From NCBI GenBank assembly GCA_937921525.1, contig CAKZUM010000632.1, positions 1-5,317 of the forward strand: a stretch of 5,317 nucleotides of DNA, in the 5' to 3' direction. Below the pieces are notes generated by a model. That model saw only the letters and a list, made by a program, of their open reading frames with translations. It had not been told where the DNA came from and ran no database searches. The stretch comes from an uncultured Saprospiraceae bacterium. GTDB lineage: Bacteria > Bacteroidota > Bacteroidia > Chitinophagales > Saprospiraceae. Both the position numbers and the translations under genes were made by a program. Each line of letters opens with the position of its first letter. Position 1 is the stretch's first letter. Positions 5,194 through 5,317 of this stretch are shown one piece after another.

Positions 5194-5317
5194 TTTAGAA
5201 CAGAGAGCAGACCAGCCCGACTGCCGTCAGGCGGGCGGGGAAGAGAGAGTAGAGACGTATTTCGATTAGAAAACAACGAAATTTCGTCATTTTTTTAACG
5301 AAATCTGTCTCTACTCT
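5194..5317 (+). repeat. Dispersed intergenic repeat, right copy (continues to or beyond the window edge)
   Basis: This copy carries the blocks TTTAGAACAGAGAG (5194-5207), AAGAGAGAG (5241-5249), AGAGACGTATTTCG (5251-5264) and AACGAAATTTCGTCATTTTT, matching the left copy at 1527-1437 read on the opposite strand. Its second half is a palindrome: 5246-5264 pairs with 5299-5317 (19 positions, one mismatch, one G-T pair), enclosing a second short palindrome ACGAAATTTCGT. The right limit is not known because the stem ends exactly at the last base of the window. Confidence 0.75.
5215..5236. repeat. GC-rich REP-like hairpin inserted within the right repeat copy
   Basis: GCCCG (5215-5219) pairs with CGGGC (5232-5236), followed after one mismatch by CTG/CAG (5221-5223 with 5228-5230) and a 4-nt loop. 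It falls in a stretch of about 28 bp (roughly 5211-5240) that is absent from the left copy and is much richer in GC than its surroundings. It resembles the short GC-rich palindromes scattered between genes in many Bacteroidota genomes. Confidence 0.6.

Noticed and set aside
5087..5269. Plus-strand 60-codon ORF
   Set aside because: It runs through the three-way-junction element, the dispersed repeat and the GC-rich insert; the translation is low in protein character and depends on repeat sequence.
1..5317. CRISPR array, tRNA/rRNA gene or transposase gene
   Set aside because: No regularly spaced direct repeats, cloverleaf with tRNA consensus bases, rRNA signature or transposase coding sequence was seen.

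Overview
The window most likely comes from a member of the Bacteroidota. The evidence is AT-rich DNA, starts without Shine-Dalgarno sequences but with A-rich leaders, near-consensus TAnnTTTG promoter elements, a fused E1 alpha/beta 2-oxoacid dehydrogenase of the type common in that phylum, and a secreted DUF1573 protein. A marine or saprospira-like lineage is possible, but the sequence alone does not settle it.

Left part (1-918, minus strand): the first 228 residues of a siroheme nitrite/sulfite reductase start at 684 and run off the left edge. Upstream is a leader region that looks like a cysteine-responsive transcription attenuator. A 24-codon ORF (861-787) carries five consecutive Cys codons. 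It is followed by a strong intrinsic terminator (755-714) that ends 29 nt before the reductase ATG. Part of the leader ORF can pair with the 5' arm of that terminator. This is the most interesting item in the window: cysteine, the end product of sulfite reduction, would control the pathway through its own codons. It also argues that the reductase works on sulfite.

Middle (919-1529): AT-rich intergenic DNA with no convincing gene. It contains a 31-bp imperfect hairpin (1276-1352) and one copy of a dispersed repeat (about 1437-1527) lying directly against the stop codon of the next gene.

Central gene (3929-1530, minus strand): a 799-residue fused E1 alpha/beta subunit of a 2-oxoacid dehydrogenase complex. 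It is separated by a 469-bp AT-rich divergent promoter region from a plus-strand gene (4399-4899) for a small secreted DUF1573 protein, which ends at a strong hairpin terminator (4919-4954).

Right part (4955-5317): no gene. It holds an approximately 117-bp inverted-repeat element (5029-5145) able to fold as a compact three-way junction. After it comes a second copy of the dispersed repeat, in the opposite orientation to the left copy, containing a short GC-rich REP-like hairpin insertion and a palindromic end that reaches the window edge. The E1 and DUF1573 genes are therefore bracketed by inverted copies of the same intergenic repeat. I see no sign that the three protein genes form one pathway; they appear to be separate transcription units.
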